Shown: positions 46,541 through 55,112 of the stretch, in pieces | Position numbering within the stretch: the stretch's first letter is position 1 | Layout: each line of letters opens with the position of its first letter | From: JBDTSW01 sp051004675 | GTDB lineage: Bacteria; Actinomycetota; Thermoleophilia; Solirubrobacterales; 70-9 | Length of the DNA stretch: 64,000 nt | NCBI GenBank assembly: GCA_051004675.1 | Contig: JBPCKC010000013.1 | Coordinates: 10,133 to 74,132, forward strand | Direction: 5' to 3' | Program-made: the position numbers and the translations under genes | Notes under the pieces: generated by a model | Told to the model about the DNA's origin: nothing | What the model saw: the letters and a program-made list of their open reading frames with translations, nothing else | Databases searched by the model: none

Positions 46541-48931
46541 CTACGGAAGCGGGCTGCCGGTACCGGGCGCCTTGTCCCGCTGATCGGCGACCGCCGCCTC
46601 CAGCGGGCTCCCCAGCAGTCCCACGTTCAGGAGGAAGGCGTCCGCCTCGGAGGCGGGCAGGGGTGGCGAGAGCCCGTTGCCCTGCCCCAGCTCGCAGCCC
46701 AGCTCGACGAGCCGCTTCAGCTGATCGGGCCGCTCGATCCCCTCGGCGACGGCCGTGAGGTCGAATGCCTCGGTGAGGTCGATGATCGCCCGCAGAAGCG
46801 CCGGCTCCGTGCCGGGCCCCGCGATCTCCGCGATGAAGCTGCGGTCGATCTTGAGGTTGTCGAGGGGGAAGCGGCGCAAATAGGTGAGCGAGGAGTAGCC
46901 CGTCCCGAAGTCGTCGAGCGCCAGCTCAATCCCCAGCTCCTTGAGCTGGCCGAGCCGGCGGGCGCACGCTTCGGTGTCCTCCATCAGGGACGACTCGGTG
47001 ATCTCGAGCGTCAGGCCGTCCGAATCCAGCTGAGCCGCCGCCAGCGCCTCCTGGACCTCCCTGATCAGGCCGCCCTCGCGAAGCTGCGCCGCGGAGATGT
47101 TCACCCCCACCTGAAGTCCCTCCACGGCCGGATAGCGCGCGCGCCAGAGGGCGGCCTGCTGACAGGCGGTGCGCAGCACCCACCGGCCCAGCGCGAGGAT
47201 CTGGCCGCTCTCCTCGGCGAGGGGCACGAACCGCGACGGCGGCACCAAGCCGCGCACCGGGTGGCGCCAGCGAAGCAGCGCCTCCAGCCCGGCGAACCCC
47301 CCGGTGCGGAGGTTGAAGATCGGTTGGTAGACGAGGAAGAGCTCGCCACGGTCGACAGCGTGGTTCAGGTCCAGCTCCAGCTCGAGTCGCTCGACCACGG
47401 CCTTGTGCATCTGGGGCTCGAAGGCGGCGTAGCGGCCCTTCCCCTGTGACTTCGCGCGGTACATGGCGAGGTCGGCGTCGCGCAGCAGGGTGTCCGGGTC
47501 GTCGGTGCCGGTCGCGATCCCAATCGACGCCCTGACGGAGATCTCCCGTCCAGCGACCTTGAACGGGGCCGCGAGCGCGTCCAGGATCCGCTGCGCTGCG
47601 CGCGCCGCATCCTCCGGCTCGCGCAGCTCCTCGAGCAGGACCGAGAACTCGTCGCCCCCCAGCCGCGCCAGGGTGTCGGATGGCCGCAGGCAGCCGCGCA
47701 GGCGCTTGGCGACGAGGATCAACAGCCGGTCGCCGGCCTGCATCCCGAGGCTGTCGTTGACCGTCTTGAACCCGTCGAGGTCGCAGAAGAGGACGCTGAC
47801 CGGAGCCGACGTGCGGTCGGCGCGTGCGAGCGCGACGTCCAGGCGGTCCATGAAGAGAGCGCGGTTCGGCAGGCCCGTCAGGAGGTCGCGGAACGACTCG
47901 CGCAGGGCGTCAGCCACCGACCGCGCATGCCCGAGGGCGAGGCTGGCGTGCTCGGCGAAGGCCAGGACGACCTGTTGCTCGCGCGCGTCAAACTCCCGGC
48001 GGCTGTCGCGCGAGCCCACGGCGATGCTCCCCACGATCTCACCTCGTTCCCTCAGCGGCGCCGCGATCGCGCTGATCACGCCGCTCGCGGCGAAGTCCGG
48101 CGCGAGCCGGTCGTCCTCGGCACCACCCAGCGCGTCGGCGACCACCAGGCCGCGCTCCCGCATGGCCCGGCCTCCCAGCCCCTCGCTCGCCTTGGCGCGG
48201 CGGCGGACGCCCAGGACGTCCTCATCGGCCCCGATCGACGCCACCAGCACCGTGTGGTCGTGATCGTCGCGATCAACCAGGCGAATGCCCACCACCTCGG
48301 CTCCGACGATCTCTTGAAGCCCTTCCACCACCGAGGCGAGGATCTCCTGCGAGGGCTGGCGATCGACGATGGCGTGCTGAAGGCGAGAGAGGCTCTCCAG
48401 CAGCGCCTGGCGCTGGCGCAGGGCTCCGAGCAGCTGCTCGTTCTCCTCGGCGTGGCGCTCTGACTGGATCCTCGCGCTGTGCTCCCCGCCGAGCAGCCCG
48501 ACGCTGCGAAGGCCCAGCCACAGCACGCGGGCCATGCTGCGCAGAAGCTCGGTCTCGATGGGGTCGAAGGGCTCGCGGGCGCGGGCGACGACGAGCTGGA
48601 GCGGCTCCTCCTCGATCGCGACCGAGCTGGCGTGGCAGACGCCGACGCCCTCGACGCTAAGCGACTTGGCGTTGCCGTCCGCTACCGCCGTGAGCTCGCC
48701 CGCCCTGGGCCCGGCGGGCCCGAAGCCGACCGTCGCCACCGGATCGCCGGCGCGCAGCAGAGCCGCCACCTCGGCGTCCAGCACCTCCGCCACATGCTCG
48801 ATCCCGCGGCTGACCGCGACCGACTCGTCGTCCCGGGCGGAGATGACCCGGGCGAACTCGGCGAGCTGCTGGGTAGCCCAGCTACCGCGGGTGGGTGGGT
48901 GCGCTCCCTCGGGCCCTCGGTTCCCACCCAT
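46541..48931 (-). CDS. GAF-GGDEF-EAL cyclic di-GMP enzyme
   Basis: 796 residues: N-terminal GAF-like region (about 20-150), a coiled linker, a second GAF domain (about 190-335), GGDEF (about 350-500) and EAL (about 515-775). GGDEF is intact (RLGGDEFSVL), with an inhibitory RxxD (RPSD) five residues before it. The EAL domain keeps GLEALLRW, VNIS, EITES, LDDFGTGYS, LKIDRSF and AEGIE, so both synthesis and breakdown of cyclic di-GMP look possible. The GAF domains likely sense a ligand or redox state. Soluble, no membrane segment. Confidence 0.92.
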   Translation of the reverse strand: MGGNRGPEGAHPPTRGSWATQQLAEFARVISARDDESVAVSRGIEHVAEVLDAEVAALLRAGDPVATVGFGPAGPRAGELTAVADGNAKSLSVEGVGVCHASSVAIEEEPLQLVVARAREPFDPIETELLRSMARVLWLGLRSVGLLGGEHSARIQSERHAEENEQLLGALRQRQALLESLSRLQHAIVDRQPSQEILASVVEGLQEIVGAEVVGIRLVDRDDHDHTVLVASIGADEDVLGVRRRAKASEGLGGRAMRERGLVVADALGGAEDDRLAPDFAASGVISAIAAPLRERGEIVGSIAVGSRDSRREFDAREQQVVLAFAEHASLALGHARSVADALRESFRDLLTGLPNRALFMDRLDVALARADRTSAPVSVLFCDLDGFKTVNDSLGMQAGDRLLILVAKRLRGCLRPSDTLARLGGDEFSVLLEELREPEDAARAAQRILDALAAPFKVAGREISVRASIGIATGTDDPDTLLRDADLAMYRAKSQGKGRYAAFEPQMHKAVVERLELELDLNHAVDRGELFLVYQPIFNLRTGGFAGLEALLRWRHPVRGLVPPSRFVPLAEESGQILALGRWVLRTACQQAALWRARYPAVEGLQVGVNISAAQLREGGLIREVQEALAAAQLDSDGLTLEITESSLMEDTEACARRLGQLKELGIELALDDFGTGYSSLTYLRRFPLDNLKIDRSFIAEIAGPGTEPALLRAIIDLTEAFDLTAVAEGIERPDQLKRLVELGCELGQGNGLSPPLPASEADAFLLNVGLLGSPLEAAVADQRDKAPGTGSPLP

Positions 48932-49228
48932 CAGGAGACCGCCAGCACGACGAGCGTGGAGTTGTGGAACCCGGCGCCCGCCGCGCCCGCGCGCTCGCCG
49001 TCCCGGTCCGATCGACCGGCCATGGCCCCGCGCTCTTTGTCTTGTAATCCGCTCAATTCCGTCTCCCGCGAGAACGGTCGGGCTTCTCGTCCCATCCGTG
49101 GACGCGGGGATCCGGCTGTGAGTCTACGCCCGGTCACCGCTCCGTGTGGGATTTTCTTCGCGACGTGGACCCATGCTCCTCGGCCCCTCCCAACAGGCGA
49201 GCGGCGGACCTGTTTCGCTTCCGCGGCG

Positions 49229-49993
49229 ATGGACCTTCACTACGAGCGCTCGGGAGACGGGCCGCCCCTGCTCCTCCTCCACGGTCTCGGCGGCTACGGG
49301 GGGCTCTGGCAACCGGTGGTCGAACGCCTGCGCGAGTACCGCGACCTGGTCGTCCCCGACATGCCCGGCTTCGGCCGCTCGCCGCGACTCCAGGCCGAGG
49401 GGCCCGCGACGGCCGGCGCCATCGCGACGCCCGTGATCGCGCTCTGTGAGGAGCTCGGGATCGGGCGGCCGCACATCGGGGGGAACTCACTCGGCGCGTG
49501 GGTCGCCCTCGAGATGGCGAAGCGCGGCAAGGCGGCCTCGGTGACCGGCATCTCACCCGCCGGGCTGTGGCGCAACGCGCTCGGGCCGCGGCGCTACGAC
49601 AGCCACGGGCTCGGGCGGCGGCTGCGGCCGCTCGTGTCGGTCCTCATGGCCAGCGAGGCCGGGAGGACCCGGGTTCTGCGGACGACGATGGCGCGCCCCG
49701 AGGCCGTCCCCGCGGGCGAGGCGCGGACCGTCGTCATGAACTACCTGGGCGCCGCGGGCTACAGGGAGGCCAACGAGGCCATGCGGGCGGCCCCGTTCGA
49801 GCACGACGGGCTGATCGACGTCCCGGTCACCCTCGTCTGGGGAGAGGAGGATCGGCTGCTCGGCCGGCCCAGCCGCACACGCATGCCGCCGGGCACCCGC
49901 TTTTTCACCGTTCCGGGCTGGGGCCACACGCCCACCTGGGACGACCCGGACGGCGTCGCGCGGCTGCTGCTCGAAGGAAGCGGCGGGGAGTAG
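49229..49993 (+). CDS. Alpha/beta fold hydrolase
   Basis: 254 residues from MDLHYERSGDGPPLLLLHGLGGYG. Catalytic serine in GNSLGAWVA, acid in WGEEDRLL, histidine in VPGWGHTP. Substrate unknown; the epoxide-hydrolase/haloalkane-type core is usual. The preceding 297 bases (48932-49228), between this gene and the divergent cyclic di-GMP enzyme, hold no recognisable gene or clear promoter boxes. Confidence 0.82.
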   Translation: MDLHYERSGDGPPLLLLHGLGGYGGLWQPVVERLREYRDLVVPDMPGFGRSPRLQAEGPATAGAIATPVIALCEELGIGRPHIGGNSLGAWVALEMAKRGKAASVTGISPAGLWRNALGPRRYDSHGLGRRLRPLVSVLMASEAGRTRVLRTTMARPEAVPAGEARTVVMNYLGAAGYREANEAMRAAPFEHDGLIDVPVTLVWGEEDRLLGRPSRTRMPPGTRFFTVPGWGHTPTWDDPDGVARLLLEGSGGE

Positions 49994-50043
49994 AGTCGCG
50001 CGAAGGCAACGTCGGGGTCGCCCCGGCTGAAAGGAGACCGCCA

Positions 50044-50421
50044 ATGGGTTTCATGGACAAGATGAAGGACGCGGCCTCACAGGCGGCCGACGCGGCCAAG
50101 GCCGGAGGCCAGGCGATGAGCGCCGGCATGTCGCCGGAGACCGCCGCCAAGGCGGGGAGGATGAACAAGCTCGCGAACTCGGGGGTCGAGCAGAAGGCGA
50201 TCCTCACGGCCCTCACGCCCACCGGGAAGACGTCGCTGGGCGGCGGGATGGAGCACACCCTCGTGGTGGAGGTCCAGCCGGTGGGGGGCGAGCCCTACAG
50301 CTGCACGTTCACCCAGGACCTCATCCAGGCCTCCGTCGACGGGTTCCAGCAGAAGGTCGGCGAGGAGATCACGGTCAAGGTCGACCCGGACGATCCCCAG
50401 TCGATGGTCGCCTGGGGCTGA
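50044..50421 (+). CDS. Small protein of unknown function
   Basis: 125 residues with an AAAGGAGA ribosome site 6 bases upstream. N-terminal amphipathic Ala/Lys helix (FMDKMKDAASQAADAAKAG) and a C-terminal beta-rich part (THTLVVEVQ-like HTLVVEVQPVGGEPYSCTFTQDL...ITVKVDPDDPQSMVAWG). Cytoplasmic by composition. It follows the hydrolase by 50 bases and may be co-transcribed. Family not recognised. Confidence 0.65.
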   Translation: MGFMDKMKDAASQAADAAKAGGQAMSAGMSPETAAKAGRMNKLANSGVEQKAILTALTPTGKTSLGGGMEHTLVVEVQPVGGEPYSCTFTQDLIQASVDGFQQKVGEEITVKVDPDDPQSMVAWG

Positions 50422-50445
50422 CGGCCGGCTTCCACCTTTCGAGGA

Positions 50446-50518
50446 TGGGCGGTGCCGGGCTCGAACCGGCGACCTCCTGCTTGTAAGGCAGGCGCTCTCC
50501 CAGCTGAGCTAACCGCCC
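50446..50518 (-). tRNA. tRNA-Val (anticodon TAC)
   Basis: Complete 73-nt cloverleaf on the minus strand: GGGCGGT acceptor, D arm AGCTCAGCTGGGAGAGC, anticodon TAC (50485-50483) in a CCTGC/GCAGG stem, T arm CGCCGGTTCGAGCCCGGC and discriminator A. No encoded CCA. Its 5' half plus upstream sequence recurs at 57951. Confidence 0.95.
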
Positions 50519-50585
50519 GCCGAGATCGAGTTTATCCCGCCGTCAAAATCAGCTGGTCGCTGACTCTCTTTGGTGGTGCGGCGGT
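50479..50585. repeat. Left copy of island-flanking repeat
   Basis: 107 bp that start inside tRNA-Val (its 5' 40 nt) and continue through the upstream flank. It matches 57951-58060 with a single 3-base insertion in the right copy. Confidence 0.88.
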
Positions 50586-50793
50586 TGTTTGAATCCGCCG
50601 TCCCGAAGCGACTTAGCCGCTTTTTCGTCTCTATGAAGCAGCGCTTCGTGTCAAGTAACGGTCGGTGATTCGTTGTCAGGTTCCTCTCGAGGTTTTCGGG
50701 TGTGGAGCGGTGCTCATGTCTCTATGGCCTCTTCATCGAGAGGATCAGGCGAAATGGGATGCTTCGCTCGCGGGCGCAAGTCCGAAAGGGCGG

Positions 50794-51837
50794 TCAGGCC
50801 GCCAGACGAAAAGCGGCGCCTCGGGGAGCGAACTCCTCTTGTCGAGAAAGCATGTGCCAGATCGCGTGGGCGAGGCGACGGGCGATGTCGATCTGGGCGA
50901 CCTTGGCCCCGCGCTGCTTTCCCAGGCGCCTCTTCGTGCGCTGATAGCGCTCGGAATACGCGGGATGCTTGAGCGCGTGCATCGTCGCCTCGAGCAGCGC
51001 CCAGCGCAGGTAGGTCGGGCCGTGCTTTGTGATCGGGCCGCGGCGGTCCTTGTCGCCTGATTGGTTGACCCGGGGGCAAAGGCCGGTGTAGCCGGCGAGC
51101 TTCGCGGGTGAGGCGAAGCGCTCGATCTCGCCGATCTCAGAGGCGATCGTGAATGCCAGGACCCAGCCGATCCCCGGGGCGCTTCGCAGCAGCGGGATGT
51201 AGGGGTGGTCGGCGTGGCCCTGCTTGAGTCGCGCGTTCGTCTCAGAGATCTGGCGCTCGAGGTCATCGATCAGGGCGACCGAGGCGGTGATGTTGGAGCG
51301 CCAGGGCTCGGGGATCTCGAGCCGCTCCAAGAGCTTTCTGCCCTCGACCCCGAAGAGGTCGGTGACCGGGCAGGGTTTTCCGAACGAGATCAGCGCCGAG
51401 TGGATCCGGTTCTTGAGCGCTGACTTGTGCTTGACCAGGTGCAGGCGAAAGCGGGCGAGCTCTCGCTCTTCGCGAACCCTCGGGTCGGGTAGCCAGATCG
51501 CCGGCACCAGGTCGCGGTGAGAGAGCATCGCCAGGACCTGGGAGTCGATCTTGTCGGTCTTGCAGGCAAGCGGCGCGAGACCCTTGACCTTGGCGGCGTC
51601 TGCGATCTCAACGTCCCAGCCCTCTGCCTCGAGCGTGTCGTGGACGAAGCGGGCCCCGGTCATCGACTCGATCACGGCCGAGACCGGCTGGCAGTGGGTC
51701 TCCTCGATGCGCCGGGCGAGCGTTCTCAGGGCGTCTCGGTCAGGTGGCGAGACGAGCTGGTCGACGTGATCGCCGGCATCGGAGATCAGGCAGACGTCCA
51801 GCTTCTTTCGACTTAGATCGAGTCCAGCGTGCAACAT
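50794..51837 (-). CDS. IS110-family transposase (copy 1)
   Basis: 347 residues. N-terminal RuvC-like DEDD domain (GLDLSRKKLDVCL, ESMTGARFVHDTL, CKTDKIDSQVLA) and C-terminal Tnp domain with the catalytic serine region (GYTGLCPRVNQSGDKDR). Full length, so possibly active. IS110 enzymes exchange strands using an RNA guide encoded beside the gene. Downstream (50586-50793) no further gene is seen; the left IS end could not be located. Confidence 0.93.
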   Translation of the reverse strand: MLHAGLDLSRKKLDVCLISDAGDHVDQLVSPPDRDALRTLARRIEETHCQPVSAVIESMTGARFVHDTLEAEGWDVEIADAAKVKGLAPLACKTDKIDSQVLAMLSHRDLVPAIWLPDPRVREERELARFRLHLVKHKSALKNRIHSALISFGKPCPVTDLFGVEGRKLLERLEIPEPWRSNITASVALIDDLERQISETNARLKQGHADHPYIPLLRSAPGIGWVLAFTIASEIGEIERFASPAKLAGYTGLCPRVNQSGDKDRRGPITKHGPTYLRWALLEATMHALKHPAYSERYQRTKRRLGKQRGAKVAQIDIARRLAHAIWHMLSRQEEFAPRGAAFRLAA

Positions 51838-51922
51838 GTGAGCGGCCTCCTTGGTGCTCGGTTTTCGGTGAACACGACGATCGTGTCACCGAGGAGGCAC
51901 TTCTTCATGGCAGTCCTAAGCG
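51838..51922 (-). ncRNA. Conserved structured leader of IS110 copy 1 (bridge-RNA candidate)
   Basis: 85 bases upstream of transposase 1 that match the leader of copy 2 almost perfectly (two differences). On the transcribed strand GCCTCCT pairs with AGGAGGC, enclosing a CGGTGA...TCACCG stem-loop with ACACG/CGTGT pairing. The match stops abruptly at 51922, which is presumably the IS end. Confidence 0.55.
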
Positions 51923-52016
51923 GTCCTTTAGGACCGTCGAGGAGCTCCGCGATCTGGACCTAGAGCGGCTTGCGCCACCGCTTGACTGCCTGACCAGCGC
52001 GGGCTAACCTGCTCGA

Positions 52017-52862
52017 GTGCGTCCGGCCCGCCAGCTTCTTCTAGCCGTGCTGCTCATAGCCCTTCTTGGCGTCCCGACTGCCTCCGCCTCCGTGGTTCGC
52101 TCGGGTGGCTTCAGGTACGTGACCAAGAGTTATGAGCTCGCCCCCGGAAAGGCGAGAACGTTTAAGGCCCCTTGCCCCGACGGAACGCATGTGACCGGGG
52201 GCGGTCACTACAACAACGGCGGCTTTGGAGACGTGATCGGCGCTCACTCCTTTCCCTATGACAGCGACGACCGTCGCCGAAAGCCCGACGACGGCTGGAA
52301 GGCGCAGCTGCGCGGTTTTGGCACGACCTGGGATGCCAGCGTCTACGCGATCTGCTCGAGGCTCGTGCCCGAGTACGTGCAAGAGCCCTACAGCGTGGAT
52401 CCAGGCTTTCAGACCGAAGCTGGCCCTGTATGCGGGCTGAGCTCGCTCCACCCGTTGGGTGGCGGCACCACGGGGCATCCGAGCGCCGTGGAGGTAACAA
52501 GCAGACCGGTCAATTTCATGGGGACCGAGTACTGGGAGGGAGGCGTGCGGAATAAAAGCCAGCAGCCCCAGGAGGGCAAAATCATCGGCGCCTGCGCCAA
52601 TCTCGAAGTTCAATACCGGTTCGCGGTTTCAGGAACGGTGGCCCCCGGAACCCAAGTTGCCCAGAACGTCTTCTGCCCCGTGGAAGCCCCACATGTCGTT
52701 GGCGGCGGCTTTAACGTCAGCGGAGCCAGCGACAGAGCAACCGCTGCCACCCGCCCGTTCGGGTTCGGCCCGGCGGACGATGGCTGGCAGGTCTGGGTCG
52801 ACAACTACGACGACGAATCTTTCACGTTCGTCGCCAGAGTGAGCTGCGTTCCCGCGCTTTAG
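52017..52862 (+). CDS. Secreted protein with three internal repeats, unknown function
   Basis: 281 residues, GTG start, signal peptide ending ASAS (about residue 24). Three units of about 60-75 residues each carry a Cys near the start, a (V/L)GGG motif and a Cys at the end: CPDGTHVTGGG...ICS, CGLSSLHPLGGG...ACA and CPVEAPHVVGGGF...SCV. DGW occurs in the first and third. Probably disulfide-bridged beta-structure, extracellular. Family not recognised. Confidence 0.65.
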   Translation: MRPARQLLLAVLLIALLGVPTASASVVRSGGFRYVTKSYELAPGKARTFKAPCPDGTHVTGGGHYNNGGFGDVIGAHSFPYDSDDRRRKPDDGWKAQLRGFGTTWDASVYAICSRLVPEYVQEPYSVDPGFQTEAGPVCGLSSLHPLGGGTTGHPSAVEVTSRPVNFMGTEYWEGGVRNKSQQPQEGKIIGACANLEVQYRFAVSGTVAPGTQVAQNVFCPVEAPHVVGGGFNVSGASDRATAATRPFGFGPADDGWQVWVDNYDDESFTFVARVSCVPAL

Positions 52863-52883
52863 CGCTTCTCGTCCAAAAGCGCT
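52861..52883. terminator. Bidirectional hairpin between convergent genes
   Basis: AGCGCTT and AAGCGCT form a 7-bp perfect stem with a 9-nt loop, overlapping the stops of the secreted protein gene and the convergent NTF2-like gene. Confidence 0.6.
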
Positions 52884-53283
52884 ACTCCGACAGCCCCGCG
52901 GCTTCGAGGGCCTCGCCGCGGGTGGGGAACACCTCCACTCGCATTACCTTCGCCTTTCGCAGCCAGGCGACGACGGCGACCGGAGTCGCGCCACTAGCCC
53001 CGCTTCCCCTACCGGTCCATACGGCCTGGGACGGAAGTACAACCCCGGCTCCGGCGTCGAGGTACTCATCGGGCAGGACTTGGAACGACTCGTAGGCATC
53101 GTCGATCGCCTTGAAGTACTCGTAGACGCCTGTAGTCCCGCGAAAGGCGCCACCCGACTCGATCCCGGCGAAGACCGAGCGAAACTCGATGTCCGAATCA
53201 GAGAGTTCGAGCAACCCCTCGATGTCCCGACCGTTGTAGGCGTCGGCCCAGCGCCTCATCACTTCCACGTTCTCCTCCGACAT
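52882..53283 (-). CDS. SnoaL/NTF2-like protein (tandem family, member 1)
   Basis: 133 residues from MSEENVEVMRRWADAYNGRDIEG. NTF2-like pattern with LLELSDSDIEFRSVF, FKAIDDAYESFQVLPDEY and C-terminal ALEAAGLSE. The same start (MSEEN), end (ALEAAGLSE) and upstream leader (CGAGATACTGTGCGGGCG just before the ATG) recur in the next member, so they are recent relatives. Function unknown. Confidence 0.78.
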   Translation of the reverse strand: MSEENVEVMRRWADAYNGRDIEGLLELSDSDIEFRSVFAGIESGGAFRGTTGVYEYFKAIDDAYESFQVLPDEYLDAGAGVVLPSQAVWTGRGSGASGATPVAVVAWLRKAKVMRVEVFPTRGEALEAAGLSE

Positions 53284-53531
53284 CGCCCGCACAGTATCTC
53301 GCGCTATTGCGCTTTCTCTTTGATTGAAGTCTCATTGTCAAGCCAGGGTCGCGGCCACCTCCCTCGACCTTCGCCTCCCACTCGTCATTGAGGTCGAGCT
53401 CATTTCTCTTTCGGCGCTCTGGGCGCAGATCGTTCGTGGGAGCTGCCCGGGCGTCTCAATTCCATGCCGGGCCGTCTAAGCGGCCAGAAAGCGTGAGTAG
53501 GAACTACCTATTGGTCAGAACGCGCGCGCGT

Positions 53532-53924
53532 CTACTCCGACAGCCCGGCGGCTTCGAGGGCTTCGGCGTGGTCGAGGAATATCTGCACCCGAGTGGCCAG
53601 TCCTTGCGAGAGGGTCACGACCCACCCCAAAGGCCGTGCTACTTCGACACCGCTTGCACGTCCCTTCGCTCGCAGATGGCCCAGGGCAGCGACCACATCC
53701 CCCGCGTCGCGGTACTCGTCGATCTTAACTTCGAAGTCCTCCCACGCGTCATCCAGGTTCTGGAAATACTCCCTGAGTCCGTCGTGGCCGCCGTACTCGG
53801 TCCCTCCGGCGAGATAGGACTCAAACTTGACAGTCGGGTCGGCGACGACAAGGAACGCGTCAACGTCGATCCGGTTCAGGGCCTCGACCCCCCGACGCAC
53901 AATCTCCAAGTTCTCCTCCGACAT
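53532..53924 (-). CDS. SnoaL/NTF2-like protein (tandem family, member 2)
   Basis: 130 residues from its own ATG at 53924 (MSEENLEIVRRGVEALNRIDVDAF). It shares start, leader and C-terminus with member 1. The upstream frame is open all the way into IS110 transposase 2, so it may also be made as a fusion. Function unknown; NTF2-like fold. Confidence 0.75.
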   Translation of the reverse strand: MSEENLEIVRRGVEALNRIDVDAFLVVADPTVKFESYLAGGTEYGGHDGLREYFQNLDDAWEDFEVKIDEYRDAGDVVAALGHLRAKGRASGVEVARPLGWVVTLSQGLATRVQIFLDHAEALEAAGLSE

Positions 53925-54995
53925 CGCCCGCACAGTATCTCGTTCTGACCCTGGACTAGCTGAGGAGCTTGCCGGGGCAGTTGTTCGTCGGGCGGGCTGG
54001 AAGACCTGGCCACGCGAGAGCATGTGCCAGGACGTGATCAGGGGCTTTCGCGCGACCGCCGACTTCGCGGGGTTCTTGCCGTGGCGAGCGGCGATCCGCA
54101 GGTAGTGCTCGTGGAACGGGTTCGACGCTCGCCAGGCCTGGTTGGCGGCCTCGACCGCCGCCCAGCGCAGCGTCCGCGAGCCGGCCTTCGAAAGTGATCC
54201 GGTCGCCGAGCGCTCTCCCGACTGGTTGATCCGGGGAGCGAGCCCGGCGTAGCCGACCAGCTTCGAGGCGGATGCAAAGCGCGAGATCTCGCCGATCTCT
54301 GAGGCGATCGTGAACGCGAGCACCTTGCCGATCCCCGGCACTGTTCGAAGGAGCGGGACGTAGGGGTGGTCTGCGTGGCCGGCCTCGAGGCGGGCGTTGC
54401 AATCGGCGATCTTTCGGTCGAGCTCATCCATCAGCTCAAGCGAGGCGGAGACGTTCGAGCGCCAGGGCTCCGGAACCTCGAGGCGATCGAGGAGCCGGCG
54501 CCCCTCAACCCCGAACAGGTCGGTAACCGGGCAGGGGCGCCCGAAGGTCATCAGCGTCGCGTGGATCCGGTGCTTCAAGGTCGAGCGGTGCTTGACCAGG
54601 TGCATCCGGTAGCGGGTCAGCTCTCGCTCTTCTCGGACCCTCGGGTCGGGGAGCCAGATCTCGGGGATCAGGGAAAGCTGGCTCAACCGGGCGAGGACCT
54701 GGGAGTCGACCTTGTCTGTCTTGCAAGCGACCGAGCCGAACGGCTTCACCTTCTCGGCGTCGGCGATCAAGACGTCCCAGCCGAGGTCTTCGAGCGTGTC
54801 GTGGACGAAGCGGGCCCCAGTCATCGACTCGACCGCACCTCGGATCGGCTCGTCATGGCGAGCGAGGCGAGTTACGAGTGCCCGCAAGCCGTCGAGGTCA
54901 GGTGGGCTTTGGGTCTGCTCGACCAGCTCTCCCTGGTCACTGAGTAGGCAAACGTCGAGTCTCTTGCGACTTAGATCGAGTCCAGCGTGCAACAT
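53532..54995 (-). CDS. IS110-family transposase (copy 2), frame runs into NTF2-like gene
   Basis: 487 codons. Residues 1 to about 340 are an IS110 transposase (GLDLSRKRLDVCL, KTDKVDSQVLA, GYAGLAPRINQSGERS), recognisably diverged from copy 1 throughout. There is no stop before the frame enters NTF2 member 2 at 53924. A junction segment of low similarity (about residues 340-358) lies between. Either the insertion created the fusion or the normal stop was lost. The transposase core itself looks intact. Confidence 0.85.
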   Translation of the reverse strand: MLHAGLDLSRKRLDVCLLSDQGELVEQTQSPPDLDGLRALVTRLARHDEPIRGAVESMTGARFVHDTLEDLGWDVLIADAEKVKPFGSVACKTDKVDSQVLARLSQLSLIPEIWLPDPRVREERELTRYRMHLVKHRSTLKHRIHATLMTFGRPCPVTDLFGVEGRRLLDRLEVPEPWRSNVSASLELMDELDRKIADCNARLEAGHADHPYVPLLRTVPGIGKVLAFTIASEIGEISRFASASKLVGYAGLAPRINQSGERSATGSLSKAGSRTLRWAAVEAANQAWRASNPFHEHYLRIAARHGKNPAKSAVARKPLITSWHMLSRGQVFQPARRTTAPASSSASPGSERDTVRAMSEENLEIVRRGVEALNRIDVDAFLVVADPTVKFESYLAGGTEYGGHDGLREYFQNLDDAWEDFEVKIDEYRDAGDVVAALGHLRAKGRASGVEVARPLGWVVTLSQGLATRVQIFLDHAEALEAAGLSE

Positions 54996-55080
54996 GTGAG
55001 CGGCCTCCTTGGTGCTCGGTTTTCGGTTGACACGACGATCGTGTCACCGAGGAGGCACTTCTTCATGGCAGTCCTAAGCG
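54996..55080 (-). ncRNA. Conserved structured leader of IS110 copy 2 (bridge-RNA candidate)
   Basis: Same 85-base leader as copy 1, differing at two adjacent positions in one arm of the inner hairpin. The changed bases still permit pairing (GACACGA/TCGTGTC, with a bulged A), so the structure is conserved although the sequence changed. Identity with copy 1 ends abruptly at 55080. Confidence 0.55.
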
Positions 55081-55112
55081 CTACTTCTGTGCTGCTCCGA
55101 CCCTCCGGGCCG

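Noticed and set aside
53388..53948. Plus-strand gene opposite NTF2 member 2
   Set aside because: Shadow of the real minus-strand NTF2-like gene, with no recognisable domain or ribosome site.
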